A DNA stretch of 64,000 nucleotides from Burkholderiales bacterium (GCA_027493935.1 JAOSJV010000001.1:434001-498000); one strand, 5' to 3'. Positions 44,552-53,913 are shown, counted from the first letter of the stretch. The notes: generated by a model from the letters alone, not told the origin. Program-made: numbers and translations.

Positions 44552-44932
44552 AATCCCTCGCTGCGTTCTATTTCCCGGTCGCAGCCCGGGCAGCGGCGGC
44601 GCCGACGCCGGCGCTCGCAGAGACGCCTGGATGGGTGACAGGGATGGGCGATGTATTTGCGCCGGTCGGACAGTATGGTCCATTCATCGCGGTGGGACCG
44701 AGGGCCGGGCAGAAGCTGTTCACACTGCAGACGGTCCCGCCCCGGCTGCCTGCCTCTGCTGGCTCGTGCAGTGCGAGAATCCGACCCTCACGTAGCCGTT
44801 TCCGGCAGCGCCACAGGCGGCAACAGGCGGCTGATTCGCTCGGCCACCGCCACCGCGGGTCGCCGGCGTCGCGGCGGAAGGCTACACTGGATCGAGCATG
44901 GGCTTTGAAGGTCTTGTTCGCAGGAGAGACTG
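44552..44932. other. Gene-poor interval after the serine-hydrolase relic
   Basis: One plus-strand frame (KSLAAFYFPVAARAAAAPT, WVTGMGDVFAPVGQYGPFIA, VGPRAGQKLFTLQTVPPR) looks partly protein-like but has no known domain and loses coding character after about 44780. It could be a further decayed piece of the preceding gene. No other feature is seen up to the lipoprotein start. Confidence 0.3.
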
Positions 44933-45892
44933 ATGACAACCGTCCTGGCTGCTACACGGTCTTCGCTTCTGTTGCTGGCTGCGCTGGTTGGCGCCTGTTC
45001 GACACCGTCGCCCCGCGGAGTTGCCGCGCCGGCCCTGAGAAATCCGGACATGGCGCAAATCACCGTCAAGCGCGAATTCCGGTGGGTTGGCGGCGGTACA
45101 TCCTATGTTCACGACCTGTACGACTTTGGTACCGGGATCGACTACAACGCCGACGTTCCGGGGCGCGAGGCATCGCATGTGCTGCACTTTGTCTACATTG
45201 ATCGGATCACGCCAGAGCTGTTCGATAAGATCGAATTCTTCTGGATAAGCGGCCGAGCACCCTTACCCTACGACACGCCCCCGCCGTCAGACCCGAAGAA
45301 GGACTATGAGCGCGTGGTCGAGCGAATTGATGAGTCTCTGCTTGATGCGATCCTGCTGAAGACCGCCGATCTCAACCGTGGCGGTCTCACGGTCAACCCC
45401 GGTCGGGCAAGCATCGATAAGGCCAGCCTGAAGGATCGCGGCGCTCTGGAGCGCGTAAAGCTCAGAAAATTGTATGACCGGCGAAAGCGGGTGCTCTACA
45501 AGGTGCTCGAACGAACCGAGGAACGCTGCTTCGGGCCTCACCTGATCGACGATGATGAGAAAGTTGACCTCACGGGGATCAGGGCTGACTTGATCATGCC
45601 CGCCTTTCGAAAGTTGGCGCCTGATTTCCAGACTCGATCGCTGGACTATGTTTACGGTGAGTTGTGTGGTCTGACCGCATCGTTCGAGTTGAACTGGAAT
45701 GCACGTCGGATCGCATCCCTACAGAGTTTCGAACCGCTGACCTGGGAGCGTCCGCCTGGGCAGATGCGACTGTACGCGCTCCTCGGTGGCATTCGGATCT
45801 TCGCCAACGAAGTGGCAGTCGAGGCTGGTAAACGCTACGTGGGTATCTACGACCCGAATAACCGGGCGTTCGTGATACAGGCGTTGGACTAA
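44933..45892 (+). CDS. Predicted lipoprotein of unknown family
   Basis: 319 residues; ATG 44933 with CAGGAGAG upstream. N-terminus SLLLLAALVGACSTPSP has a lipobox with Cys near residue 22. The mature part is soluble and mixed: FRWVGGGTSYVHDLYDFGTG, LDAILLKTADLNRGGLTVNP, YKVLERTEERCFGPHLIDDD, DYVYGELCGLTASFELNW, MRLYALLGGIRIFANEVAVE. No family is recognised. GC is clearly lower than in the neighbouring operons and it sits alone among gene relics, suggesting lateral acquisition. It is intact with a good ribosome site, so probably expressed. Confidence 0.8.
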   Translation: MTTVLAATRSSLLLLAALVGACSTPSPRGVAAPALRNPDMAQITVKREFRWVGGGTSYVHDLYDFGTGIDYNADVPGREASHVLHFVYIDRITPELFDKIEFFWISGRAPLPYDTPPPSDPKKDYERVVERIDESLLDAILLKTADLNRGGLTVNPGRASIDKASLKDRGALERVKLRKLYDRRKRVLYKVLERTEERCFGPHLIDDDEKVDLTGIRADLIMPAFRKLAPDFQTRSLDYVYGELCGLTASFELNWNARRIASLQSFEPLTWERPPGQMRLYALLGGIRIFANEVAVEAGKRYVGIYDPNNRAFVIQALD

Positions 45893-45934
45893 CGGGTGGC
45901 AAGGAGATCGCTCCTGGACGTCGGCTGGACACCT

Positions 45935-46089
45935 TCGCGGGCGGGGTGATGCGCATCAGCGGTGGCTCGCGAGGCGTTGCTGCTCGCCGACGTCGATCTC
46001 GCCGCCATCGAACGCCAGCGCTGGCCATCCTGCGTGACCTGCGCACCGACGCCTACGAGGGCATCACCTGGCGCTTTATCGACGGCTGA
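45935..46089 (+). pseudogene. 3' relic of a carbon-nitrogen hydrolase (nitrilase family)
   Basis: One frame reads EALLLADVDLAAIERQR, the next [20 protein letters not shown] and stop (46087-46089). VDLxxIExxR...LRDLRxDAY is the typical C-terminus of aliphatic amidase/nitrilase-like enzymes. No catalytic region precedes it. It converges with the glyoxalase relic and indicates decayed gene debris. Confidence 0.55.
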
Positions 46090-46099
46090 TCCGGCGCCC

Positions 46100-46340
46100 G
46101 CTCTCCACGTACCCGTGTTCGGCATCGAGGCCAGGGCTCGCGCGGCGCGAGCGCGCCGCCTTTCTGCCGCAGCTCGATCGAGATATGGTCGGGCGCGCGC
46201 ACGAAGGCCATGGGGCCCTCGCGCGGCGGGCGGTTGATGGTGATGCCCGCGTGCACGAGCCGCTCGCAGAGCGCGTAGATGTCGGCCACCTCGTAGGCGA
46301 GGTGGCCGAAGTTGCGCGCCTCGCCGTAGTCCTCGGGGGG
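46100..46340 (-). pseudogene. 3' part of a glyoxalase/VOC-family gene
   Basis: On the minus strand: [70 protein letters not shown]. With one base restored near 46130 the end reads [12 protein letters not shown], the usual C-terminus of lactoylglutathione-lyase-like proteins. HLAYEV and ISIELRQ carry metal-site positions (His, Glu). The 5' half is missing: the reading ends exactly where the IS3 relic begins, so insertion or deletion at that point removed it. Confidence 0.7.
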
Positions 46341-46343
46341 TAT

Positions 46344-46815
46344 CCGTGAGGTGACCGGCTATTTCTGTACCGGGTTGCGTGTAGTAGCGTTCAACTTGGA
46401 GAGGGAAGGAGGCGGGGGATGTCGAAGAAGAAGTACAGCCCGGACCAGGTGGTGGCGAAGCTGCGGGAGGTGGAGGTGCTGCAGGCGGCGGGCGAGTCGA
46501 TTCCGGTGGCCTGCAGGGAGACTGGGATTACGGACGTTACGTACCGCCGCTGGCGGCGGGAGTTCGGGGACTGAAGGCCGACCAGGCGAAGAAGCCGAAG
46601 GACCCCGAGCGGGAGAACGCGAGGCTGAGGAAGCTGGTGGCGGACCTGAGCCTGGAGAAGGCGATCCTGAAGGACGTGGCGGAGGGAAACTTCTAAGCCC
46701 CGAGCGCAGGCGCAAGGCGGTTGCGCATGCTCGGGGCAGATACGGGGTGTCGGAGAGGCGGGCCTGTGCGCTGCTACGCCAGCCGCGGGGCACGCAGCGC
46801 CACGTGCCGGCGGTG
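46344..46815 (+). mobile_element. Truncated IS3-family insertion sequence
   Basis: ATG 46419 after GGGAAGGAGGCGGGGG starts Orf[51 protein letters not shown], a helix-turn-helix transposase subunit. After a one-base slip near 46571 the leucine-zipper part follows: [23 protein letters not shown]. OrfB begins [36 protein letters not shown] and is cut off at about 46815 by array A6, so the DDE domain and right end are absent. The left end lies near 46344, abutting the glyoxalase relic. The element cannot move on its own. Confidence 0.85.
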
Positions 46816-48009
46816 CGAACCACCCCGCCGGCTTCGCCGGCACCCCTCCTGAAAAGGAGGGGACTGACGTTCTGCTTACGAAGGCGGGCGCGGTTTTTCT
46901 CCCCTCCTCTCCGAGGAGGGGCGGCCGCGCGAGCGGCCGGGGTGGTGCGGGCTTCTGCAGACTGCAATCGCTGCAACCACCCCGCCGGCTTCGCCGGCGC
47001 CCCTCCTTGAAAAGGAGGGGAGGGGCGTGCTGCGACGCGCTGCGTATTTGTGTCCCCTCCTCTCCGAGGAGGGGCGGCCGCGCGAGCGGCCGGGGTGGTG
47101 CGGACTTGTGCAGACTGCAATCGCTGCAACCACCCCGCCGGCTTCGCCGGCACCCCTCCTTGGAAAGGAGGGGAGGGGCGTGCTGCGACGCGCTGCGTGT
47201 TTGTGTCCCCGCCTCTCCGAGGAGGGGCGGCCGCGCGAGCGGCCGGGGTGGTGCGGACTTGTGCAGACTGCAATCGCTGCAACCACCCCGCCGGCTTCGC
47301 CGGCACCCCTCCTTGGAAAGGAGGAGGGGCGTGCTGCGACGCGCTGCGTGTTTGTGTCCCCTCCTCTCCGAGGAGGGGCGGCCGCGCGAGCGGCCGGGTG
47401 GTGCGGGCTTGTGCAGACTGCAATCGCAGCAACCCACCCGCCGGCTTCGCCGGCACCCCTCCTGGAAAGGAGGGAGGGGCGCTGCGACGCGCTGCGTGTT
47501 TGTGTCCCCTCCTCTCCGAGGAGGGGGCGGCCGCGCGAGCGGCCGGGGTGGTGCGGGCTTCTGCAGACTGCAATCGCAGCAACCACCCCGCCGGTCTTCG
47601 CCGGCACCCTCCCTGAAAAGGAGGGGGGGGCGTGCTGCGACGCGCTGCGTGTTTGTGTCCCCTCCTCTCCGAGGAGGGGCGGCCGCGCGAGCGGCCGGGG
47701 TGGTGCGGGCTTGTGCAGACTGCAATCGCTGCAACCACCCCGCCGGCTTCGCCGGCACCCTCCTTGGAAAGGGAGGGGACGCGCTGCGCGCGAACCACCC
47801 CGCCGGCTTCGCCGGCACCCCTCCTTCGAAAGGAGGGGGAGGGGCGTGCTGCGACGCGCTGCGTGTTTGTGTCCCCTCCTCTCCGAGGAGGGCGGCCGCG
47901 CGAGCGGCCGGGGTGGTGCGGACTTGTGCAGACTGCAATCGCTGCAACCACCCCGCCGGCTTCGCCGGCACCCCTCCTTGGAAAGGAGGGGATGCGCTGC
48001 GCGCGAACT
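46814..48009. repeat. Hairpin repeat array A6
   Basis: About seven composite units of the A4/A5 type. Module order and stems are as in A4: CGGCCGC-GCGA-GCGGCCG and GCCGGC-TTC-GCCGGC between outer CCTCC/GGAGG hairpins, centres tgtgcagactgcaatcgctg or a close variant. Individual copies differ by one-base changes in the outer arms. The first linker (46862-46899) matches the odd linker of A5. The array starts within the IS3 orfB and ends 25 bp before the cbpM stop. Confidence 0.95.
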
Positions 48010-48033
48010 TGCCTGCGCTGCGGCGCCGCGCGG

Positions 48034-48340
48034 CTAGCGCGGCAGCTGGCACTCGAGCTCGCGCAGCCGCGCTTCGAGCTCGTCGATGCGCTCGAGCAGC
48101 GATGCGGCGAGCGCGAGGCCGGTCGGATCGAGGTCGAATGCGCGGCGCAGGCGCCGCGGCCCGCCGGGCGAGCACCACCGTGCGCGAGGCGAAGGTCCAC
48201 GGCTCGCCGGCCGGCTGGAAGACGCCCCATTCGACGAGCTCGACCACGGTCTCGCGCGGCAGGCCGGAGGCGGCGACGAGCTCCTCGAGCGCGATCGTGG
48301 TCTCGGCGTCGAGAAACTCGGGTCGCGGAAAGTCGATCAT
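48034..48340 (-). pseudogene. cbpM: Chaperone modulator CbpM, one frameshift
   Basis: ATG 48340: [58 protein letters not shown], the MerR-like CbpM fold. A slip near 48150-48160 leads to the frame [40 protein letters not shown] and a TAG at 48034-48036. Rejoined, about 102 residues, the normal CbpM length. It modulates the DnaJ-like CbpA, whose gene lies 33 bp upstream on the same strand. A relic of its 3' end is found at 36165-36263. Confidence 0.78.
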
Positions 48341-48373
48341 GGCATGTCGCTCGAGCGTTCGTCGGGCCGGGCC

Positions 48374-49307
48374 TCAGCCGAAGTGGCCGCGCGGGTTGAA
48401 CGTGGAGAGCTTCGCGAGCTCCTCGTAGAGCGTCTTCTCGCGCTCGGAGAGCGCCGCGGGCGTGACGATCTGCAGCACGCAGTAGAGATCGCCGTGACCG
48501 CCGCCGGGCCTGGGCAGGCCCTGGTTGGCGAGCCGCAGCTTCTGGCCCGCGCGCGATCCGGGCCGCACCTGGACGCGCACCCGGCCCGCGAGCGTGGGCA
48601 CCTCGACGCTCGCACCGAGCACGGCCTCCGACGGGGTCACCGGCAAGTCGAGATAGAGATCGTGCCCCGACACCTTGAACAGCGGGTGCGGCAGCAGGCG
48701 GATGTTGATGTAGAGGTCGCCCGCCGCGCCGCCGCCCATGCCCGATCCGCCCTTGCCGGGCACGCGCATGCGCTGGCCGTCGGTGGCGCCCTTCGGCACG
48801 CGCACGCGCATCGTCTTCGGCACGCGGCGCACGACGCCGTCGGCGCCGCGCTCGGGGGCGGACACGTCCACCGCGAGCTCGGTGCCGCGCGCGGCGTCGT
48901 CGAGCGACACGTGCGCCGTCACCTCGTAATCCTGGCCCGGCATCGCGAAGCCGCGCGCGCCGCCGGCGCGCGTGCGCCCGCCGCCGCCGCCGAACTGCGC
49001 GAACAGATCCGAGAGATCGACGACGTCCTCGAAGCCGAAGCCGCCGAACCGGTTCTCCCCAGTCGGGCGGCGGCCGGAAGTCCTCGCCCGGACGATGGCG
49101 GCCGAGCTGGTCGTAGGCCGCGCGCTTCTCCGGATCCTTGAGCGTCTCGTACGCCTCGCCGATCTCCTTGAAGCGCTCCTCGGCGTTGGCTTCCTTCGAG
49201 ACGTCCAGGTGGTACTTCGCGCGAGCTTGCGGTAGGCCTTGCGGATCTCCTGCTCGGAGGCGCCCCGCTCCAGACCCAGGATCGCGTAGTAATCGCTTGT
49301 ATTTCAA
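48374..49307 (-). pseudogene. cbpA: DnaJ-like co-chaperone CbpA, several frameshifts
   Basis: TTG 49307 begins (M)KYK; removing an extra C gives [28 protein letters not shown]. After a second slip come [39 protein letters not shown], so the J domain is complete apart from HPD appearing as HLD. A Gly/Phe region follows, and then the intact C-terminal domain ([57 protein letters not shown]). There is no zinc-finger domain, as usual for CbpA. About 310 residues when rejoined. The HLD change in place of HPD could itself be an error; if real it would weaken DnaK stimulation. Confidence 0.8.
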
Positions 49308-49426
49308 CTCGTCCCTTCGGCGGCGCAAGACCGCGCTGATCGGAAGAATATGCAATCGCGCGGGCGCGATCTCAAGAGTCCGGCGCGCAGGCACCGGTGC
49401 GCGCGTCGCGCCGGGCGCGCTCGACG

Positions 49427-49484
49427 CCCACGCGCACCCGCGGCCGCATGTCGGACACCCACGCGCACCCGCGGCCGCATGTCG
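49427..49484. repeat. 31-bp tandem duplication
   Basis: The 27-mer beginning cccacgcgcacccgcggccg (then catgtcg) occurs at 49427-49453 and again at 49458-49484. It lies in the gap between cbpA and the second epsL (49308-49660). An extended -10-like TGCTATATT (49575-49583) lies about 80 bp before the epsL start. Confidence 0.75.
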
Positions 49485-49660
49485 AAACCCCAACAGCCGC
49501 CCGCGTCTGGGCGGGTCGGCCCGGGCGGCGCGCGGCGCGCGTGAGGCGCCTGATCGCACATCCGGGTCGACGCTGCTATATTCGCTCCCGTGCCGCGCGC
49601 CTCGAATCCAGCGTGGGCAATTGCGCGTCGCGCGCCTCGAAACCACGAAAGCCGGCGAAA

Positions 49661-50923
49661 ATGAAGAGAATTCTCACCACTCTCGGGTGCGCGTTCCTCG
49701 CCGCCACCGCCAGCGGCGGCGCCGTGGCCCAGCTCATCCCGGTGCTTCCCGGGCCGTTCGCGCCCGATTACGGCGAGATCCTGTCGCCGGAGGCGGCGGA
49801 GGGGCGCCGCTACCGGCTCGCCGTCGGCGCCGACTTCGCCTACGACGACAACGTCTTCCGGCTGCCGGCCGGCGACACGACCGCGACCGTCGGCGCGACC
49901 GGGCGCTCCAACGAGTCGTGGATCTCGCGCATCTACGTGCAGGGCAACGTCGACGTGCCGGTCAGCCGGCAGCGCTTTCTGGCGCAGATCACCGCGAACA
50001 GCTTCCGCTTCACCGATCTCTCCTATCTCGACTACAACGCGCTCGACTTCCGCGGTGCGTGGCTGTGGCAGGCGGGCGACCTGTGGAAGGGCGAGGTGCG
50101 CTACGAGCACGTGCGGGGGCTCACGCCGTTCATCGACGGGCGGCCGATCGTGCAGAACCTGCGCACGCTCGACTACGGCGTCGCCAACGCCGAGTATTCG
50201 CTCACGCCGCGCTGGGCTCTGCTCGGCGGCGTGATCGCCTACGACGCATCGAACAGCGACAGCGGCTACCGGCCCGGCAATGTCCGGCAGCTCGGCGGGG
50301 AGTTCGGCGTCAAGTACCTCGGCACCGGCCCCAACTACATCAGCCTGCTCGGCGCGGTGGCCAAGGGCAGCTACCCTGACCGCGTCGCGACCCCGCTGTT
50401 CGACGACGAGTACACGCAGACCGACATCGGGGTTGCGGCGCTGTACGCGGTGAGCGACATCAGCTTCGTGACCGGCAGGATCAACTACACGTCGCGCGAA
50501 TCGCCCAACGTTCCGGCGCGCGACTTCAGCGGCCCGACCGGGCGCGTCGACTTCAGCTGGGGACTCAGCCCGAAGTCGGGCCTGCTCTTCGGCGCCCGGC
50601 GCGAGCTCGGCGTGTTCGAGGACATCAGCACCAGCTACACGGTGACCGACATCGCCGGCATCGGCGGGTGGTGGGAGCAGGTGCCCAGAGTGCGGCTGGA
50701 GGCCACCTACGAGCGCTGGTGGCGCGAGTACGTCGGAGGGCTGGCGCCCGGGCTTCCCAATCGCGACGAAGACCTGGCGTTCGCCGTTGCCGGTGTCCGC
50801 TGGACGCCGGGGCACAACTGGCTGTTCCGGCTCGGCTATCAGTGGTCCACGCGCGATTCCAACTTCACGGCGTTCAACTTCGACTCCAACATCCTGTTCG
50901 GAACCGTCGAGTTCCACTTCTAG
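49661..50923 (+). CDS. epsL: EPS outer-membrane protein EpsL, second copy
   Basis: 420 residues from ATG 49661. The signal peptide is [20 protein letters not shown]. Beta-barrel pattern as in the first copy: [80 protein letters not shown] and a terminal strand [10 protein letters not shown]. It heads the second EPS locus on the plus strand. The 680-bp interval to epsE contains palindromic repeats and a regulatory motif, so epsL may be transcribed separately. It is probably an outer-membrane secretion component; whether it is specific for a second polysaccharide is unknown. Confidence 0.92.
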   Translation: MKRILTTLGCAFLAATASGGAVAQLIPVLPGPFAPDYGEILSPEAAEGRRYRLAVGADFAYDDNVFRLPAGDTTATVGATGRSNESWISRIYVQGNVDVPVSRQRFLAQITANSFRFTDLSYLDYNALDFRGAWLWQAGDLWKGEVRYEHVRGLTPFIDGRPIVQNLRTLDYGVANAEYSLTPRWALLGGVIAYDASNSDSGYRPGNVRQLGGEFGVKYLGTGPNYISLLGAVAKGSYPDRVATPLFDDEYTQTDIGVAALYAVSDISFVTGRINYTSRESPNVPARDFSGPTGRVDFSWGLSPKSGLLFGARRELGVFEDISTSYTVTDIAGIGGWWEQVPRVRLEATYERWWREYVGGLAPGLPNRDEDLAFAVAGVRWTPGHNWLFRLGYQWSTRDSNFTAFNFDSNILFGTVEFHF

Positions 50924-51144
50924 AGCTCGTCCCGCAATCGCGGCCGTGCTCGTTTCGGTATCGGAGTCGTACGAAGAAGGGGCCCGAGGGAAGGGTTGGG
51001 ACGCTTCCCTTCGCCACCGGCCCGGGTAAGTCTCCTGTTTCGCGTCCGCAGCTGGATCTCGAGATCGGTTCCGGGGACGCTCTGCAAGAAGGCCGTCGTT
51101 ACCGCGGAAGCGGGTGCCCTACGACGAAGGCCTCGTCATTTCCG

Positions 51145-51345
51145 CGAAATCGTCATTCCCGCGAAAGTCGAATCCAGCGCACGTGCAATGAAAGACGTGC
51201 TGGATCCCCGCTTGCGCGGGGATGACACATGACTACTTCCCGGCTCCCCGCGTTCGCGGAGATGACGCGTTCCGGCGGCTCGCGCGGGGATGAGACGCGA
51301 CGGCTTGCTGGATCCCCGCTTGCGCGGGGATGACGCGTTCCGGCG
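51145..51345. repeat. REP-like palindromes
   Basis: Copies of the tcattcccgcgaaag / ctggatccccgcttgcgcgg palindrome seen at 431-512. They surround gcacgtgcaatgaaagacgt and are followed by two partial right arms. After it (51350-51440) a short repeat gccgtgcgagcagcgctccg occurs about four times. No gene is seen in 50924-51603. Confidence 0.7.
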
Positions 51346-51466
51346 CGCGCGAGACCGGCGCTCCGGTGGCGCCGTGCGAGCAGCGATGCGGTGCGGCCGT
51401 GCGAGCAGCGCTCCGGTGGCGCCGTGCGAGCGGCGCTCGATGTGTCCGGACGTGCGCACGACGGCG

Positions 51467-51490
51467 AAATTGTCAATTCTGTCAAATCTT
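51467..51490 (+). promoter_or_regulatory. Direct-repeat element upstream of epsE
   Basis: TTGTCAATTC followed by TGTCAAATCT: the core TGTCAA is repeated with a 9-bp period. A possible -10 (TATTAT, about 51533-51538) and the start codon at 51604 follow. It is similar to the elements at 291, 5019, 28493 and 31671. Confidence 0.4.
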
Positions 51491-51603
51491 TCGATTGGGC
51501 TGCCGCATGCGGTCGGCGCCGACTTCTCTTGAATTATTATCCTTGCGCGGACACCGCCGTGCAGCGGTCGCGGCGGCGGCTTTCACGAGGGAATCGATCC
51601 GAA

Positions 51604-52404
51604 ATGCTCATCCGAATCTCGAAGCGCATCGTTTTCGTGCTTGCTCTCGCCGTCGCCGCAGGCGCGATGGCGCAGTCTCGCGATTATCAACTCGGGCCGG
51701 GCGACGTGATCGGCGTCAAGGTGTTCGAGCGGCCGGAGCTCTCGGTGGAGGCGCGCGTGTCGGAGAACGGCACGATCTCGTACCCGCTGACCGGCACTCT
51801 CTCGGTGGCCGGACTCACCGCCTCGGCGACCGGCGCGCTGATCACGAAGCGGCTGCGCGACGGCGGCTTCGTGAAGGAGCCGTTCGTCAACGTGGGCATC
51901 GCGCAGTTCAGGAGCCTGCAGATCTCGGTGCTCGGGCAGGTGGCGCGTCCCGGCAGGTATCCGATGGAGCAGTCGGTGAGCCGCGTGAGCGACGCGATCG
52001 CGATCGCGGGCGGCGCCCTGCCCGCGGGCCACGACGTCGTCTGGCTGGTCCGCCAGGAAGGCGAGAAGACGGTCCGGTTCGAGATCGACCTCCCGGCGAT
52101 GATGCAGTCGGGCGACATCGCCAAGAACGTGGTGGTGCGGAACGGCGACACGGTGTTCGTGCCGCGCGCGCCGACGTACTTCATCTACGGCGAGGTGCAG
52201 CGCGCGGGGCAGTACCGCCTCGACCGCGACATGAGCGCGACGCAGGCGCTCGCGATCGGCGGCGGGCCGACCACCCGCGGCACCGACCGCGGCATGCGGC
52301 TCTCGCGGCGCGACGCAAGCGGCAAGATGGTGACCCGCGAGGTGGATCCGAACGAGCCGATCCTGCCGGACGACGTCCTGTACGTGCGCGAGCGCGTGTT
52401 CTAG
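51604..52404 (+). CDS. epsE: Polysaccharide export protein EpsE, second copy
   Basis: 266 residues from ATG 51604. The signal peptide is RISKRIVFVLALAVAAGAMA. The Poly_export domain, YQLGPGDVIGVKVFERPELS, ARVSENGTISYPLTGTLS, is followed by SLBB-type domains: SLQISVLGQVARPGRYPMEQ, TYFIYGEVQRAGQYRLDRD, and the C-terminal PDDVLYVRERVF. It is predicted to form the Wza-like channel in the outer membrane or periplasm for EPS of the second locus. It is intact, unlike the copy at 26383-27255, to which it is collinear. It is followed by epsF after 75 bp, with overlapping functions as in Wza-Wzz-Wzy systems. Confidence 0.94.
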   Translation: MLIRISKRIVFVLALAVAAGAMAQSRDYQLGPGDVIGVKVFERPELSVEARVSENGTISYPLTGTLSVAGLTASATGALITKRLRDGGFVKEPFVNVGIAQFRSLQISVLGQVARPGRYPMEQSVSRVSDAIAIAGGALPAGHDVVWLVRQEGEKTVRFEIDLPAMMQSGDIAKNVVVRNGDTVFVPRAPTYFIYGEVQRAGQYRLDRDMSATQALAIGGGPTTRGTDRGMRLSRRDASGKMVTREVDPNEPILPDDVLYVRERVF

Positions 52405-52479
52405 CGCCGGCGCGCAAGCGAACGCCTCGACGCCCGAGGGTATGCGGAACCGGTTCAGCCCAACCTCCCGGATGAAGAC

Positions 52480-53910
52480 ATGAATTTCTTCCATTACGTT
52501 TCGGTGCTGCGGGCCAGGCGCGCGGTGATCCTGTGGATTCTCGCCGGCACCGTGGCCGCGGTGATGGGCGTGAGCCTGCTGATGGAGAAGACCTACACCG
52601 CCACCTCGGCCCTGCTGATCGACGTCAAGCTGACCGACCCGGTCGGCGGCATGCCGCTCGGCCAGGTGCTGCTGCCCGAGACGCTGCAGGCCTACATGAC
52701 GACGCAGGCCGAGATCATCGCCAGCCAGCCGGCCGTGCGCCAGGTCATCGAGCAGGTCGGGCTCGACAAGGACCCCGTGCTGCGCGGCAAGTGGGAGGCC
52801 CACGCCACGAACGGCGACAGCTTCGGCGACTGGCTGGCCGAGAACGTGCGCAAGCGGCTCGACGTCAGGCCGTCGCGCGACAGCTCGGTGATCTCGATCT
52901 CGTACTCGGACACCGATCGCAAGCGGGCCGCGCACATCGCCAACGCCTTCGCGCAGACCTACCTCGACACCCATCTCAACCTCAAGGTGAACCCGGCGCG
53001 GCGTTCGGCGGCCTTCTTCGACGAGCGCACCAAGGCGGTGCGCGAGAAGCTCGAGCAGGCGCAGGCGAGGCTCACGGCGTTCGAGCGCAAGCACGGCTTC
53101 CTCGCCTCGGAGCAGCGGCTCGACGTCGAGAACGCGCGGCTCACCGAGCTCTCCAGCCAGCTCACGGCGATCCAGGCGGTCGCGGCCGAGGCGACCTACA
53201 AGCAGGGGCAGGCCGAATCGCTCTCGGAGGTGATCACCAGTCCGCTCGTGCAGACGCTGCGCGGCGAGGTCGCGAAGTCCGAGGCGAAGCTGAGCGAGCT
53301 CGGCGCGCAGCTCGGCACGAACCATCCGCACTACAAGCGCGCCGAGGGCGAGCTCGGCGTGCTGCGCGAGCGGCTCGCCGCCGAGACGGCGCGCGCCTCG
53401 AACTCGGTCCGTGCCGCGGCGCGCGTCACCCGGCAGCGCGAGGCGCAGATCAAGGACGCCTACGAGATGCAGCGCGAGAAGGTGATGGCGATGCGCACGG
53501 CGCGCGACCAGGCGGCGCTGCTCATCCACGACGTGGAGAACGCCAAGAAGGAGCACAACGACCTGCTGCTGCGGCTCGGGCAGATGAACCTGGAGAGCGG
53601 GCTCACCACGACCAACGCGTCGATCCTCAATCGCGCGCCCGAGCTGCTGTACCCGTCGAGCCCGAAGCTGGTGCTGAACTTGGTCGTGTCCGTGCTCCTC
53701 GGGATCCTGGGCGGAATCGGGACGGCGTTCCTGCTCGAGATCCTCGACCGCCGGTTCAGGGACGCCGAGGATCTCGCGGAGACGTTGACGCTGCCGGTGC
53801 TCGGCGTCGTCGAGTCCACCGCCGACGTGCACAAGTTGCTTCCCGGGAGCAAGACGCGACCGCGGCTCGCGGGCCCTGGGGGATCGGTCGCAGCCAGCGC
53901 GGAGAGCTGA
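52480..53910 (+). CDS. epsF: Chain length determinant protein EpsF, second copy
   Basis: 476 residues, intact. Wzz domain: MNFFHYVSVLRARRAVILW at the N-terminal helix, TATSALLIDVKLTDPVGGMP. Long coiled-coil periplasmic region: AVREKLEQAQARLTAFERKH, QLGTNHPHYKRAEGELGVLR. The second helix is VLNLVVSVLLGILGGIGTAF, and the tail LEILDRRFRDAEDLAETLTL, PVLGVVES carries the usual cytoplasmic end. It works with the kinase EpsG (next gene, 3 bp away) to set polymer length. It lacks a fused kinase. It served here as the template for recognising the broken copy at 24937-26381. Confidence 0.94.
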   Translation: MNFFHYVSVLRARRAVILWILAGTVAAVMGVSLLMEKTYTATSALLIDVKLTDPVGGMPLGQVLLPETLQAYMTTQAEIIASQPAVRQVIEQVGLDKDPVLRGKWEAHATNGDSFGDWLAENVRKRLDVRPSRDSSVISISYSDTDRKRAAHIANAFAQTYLDTHLNLKVNPARRSAAFFDERTKAVREKLEQAQARLTAFERKHGFLASEQRLDVENARLTELSSQLTAIQAVAAEATYKQGQAESLSEVITSPLVQTLRGEVAKSEAKLSELGAQLGTNHPHYKRAEGELGVLRERLAAETARASNSVRAAARVTRQREAQIKDAYEMQREKVMAMRTARDQAALLIHDVENAKKEHNDLLLRLGQMNLESGLTTTNASILNRAPELLYPSSPKLVLNLVVSVLLGILGGIGTAFLLEILDRRFRDAEDLAETLTLPVLGVVESTADVHKLLPGSKTRPRLAGPGGSVAASAES

Positions 53911-53913
53911 ACG

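Noticed and set aside
42796..48009. Arrays A5/A6 as CRISPR arrays
   Set aside because: Spacers are not unique: linkers and centres are themselves repeated, units are about 155 bp with multiple hairpins, and no cas genes are present.
42796..48009. Arrays as an integron cassette array (attC sites)
   Set aside because: No integrase, no attC R/L core sites (RYYYAAC/GTTRRRY) at unit ends, and no cassette genes between the hairpins.
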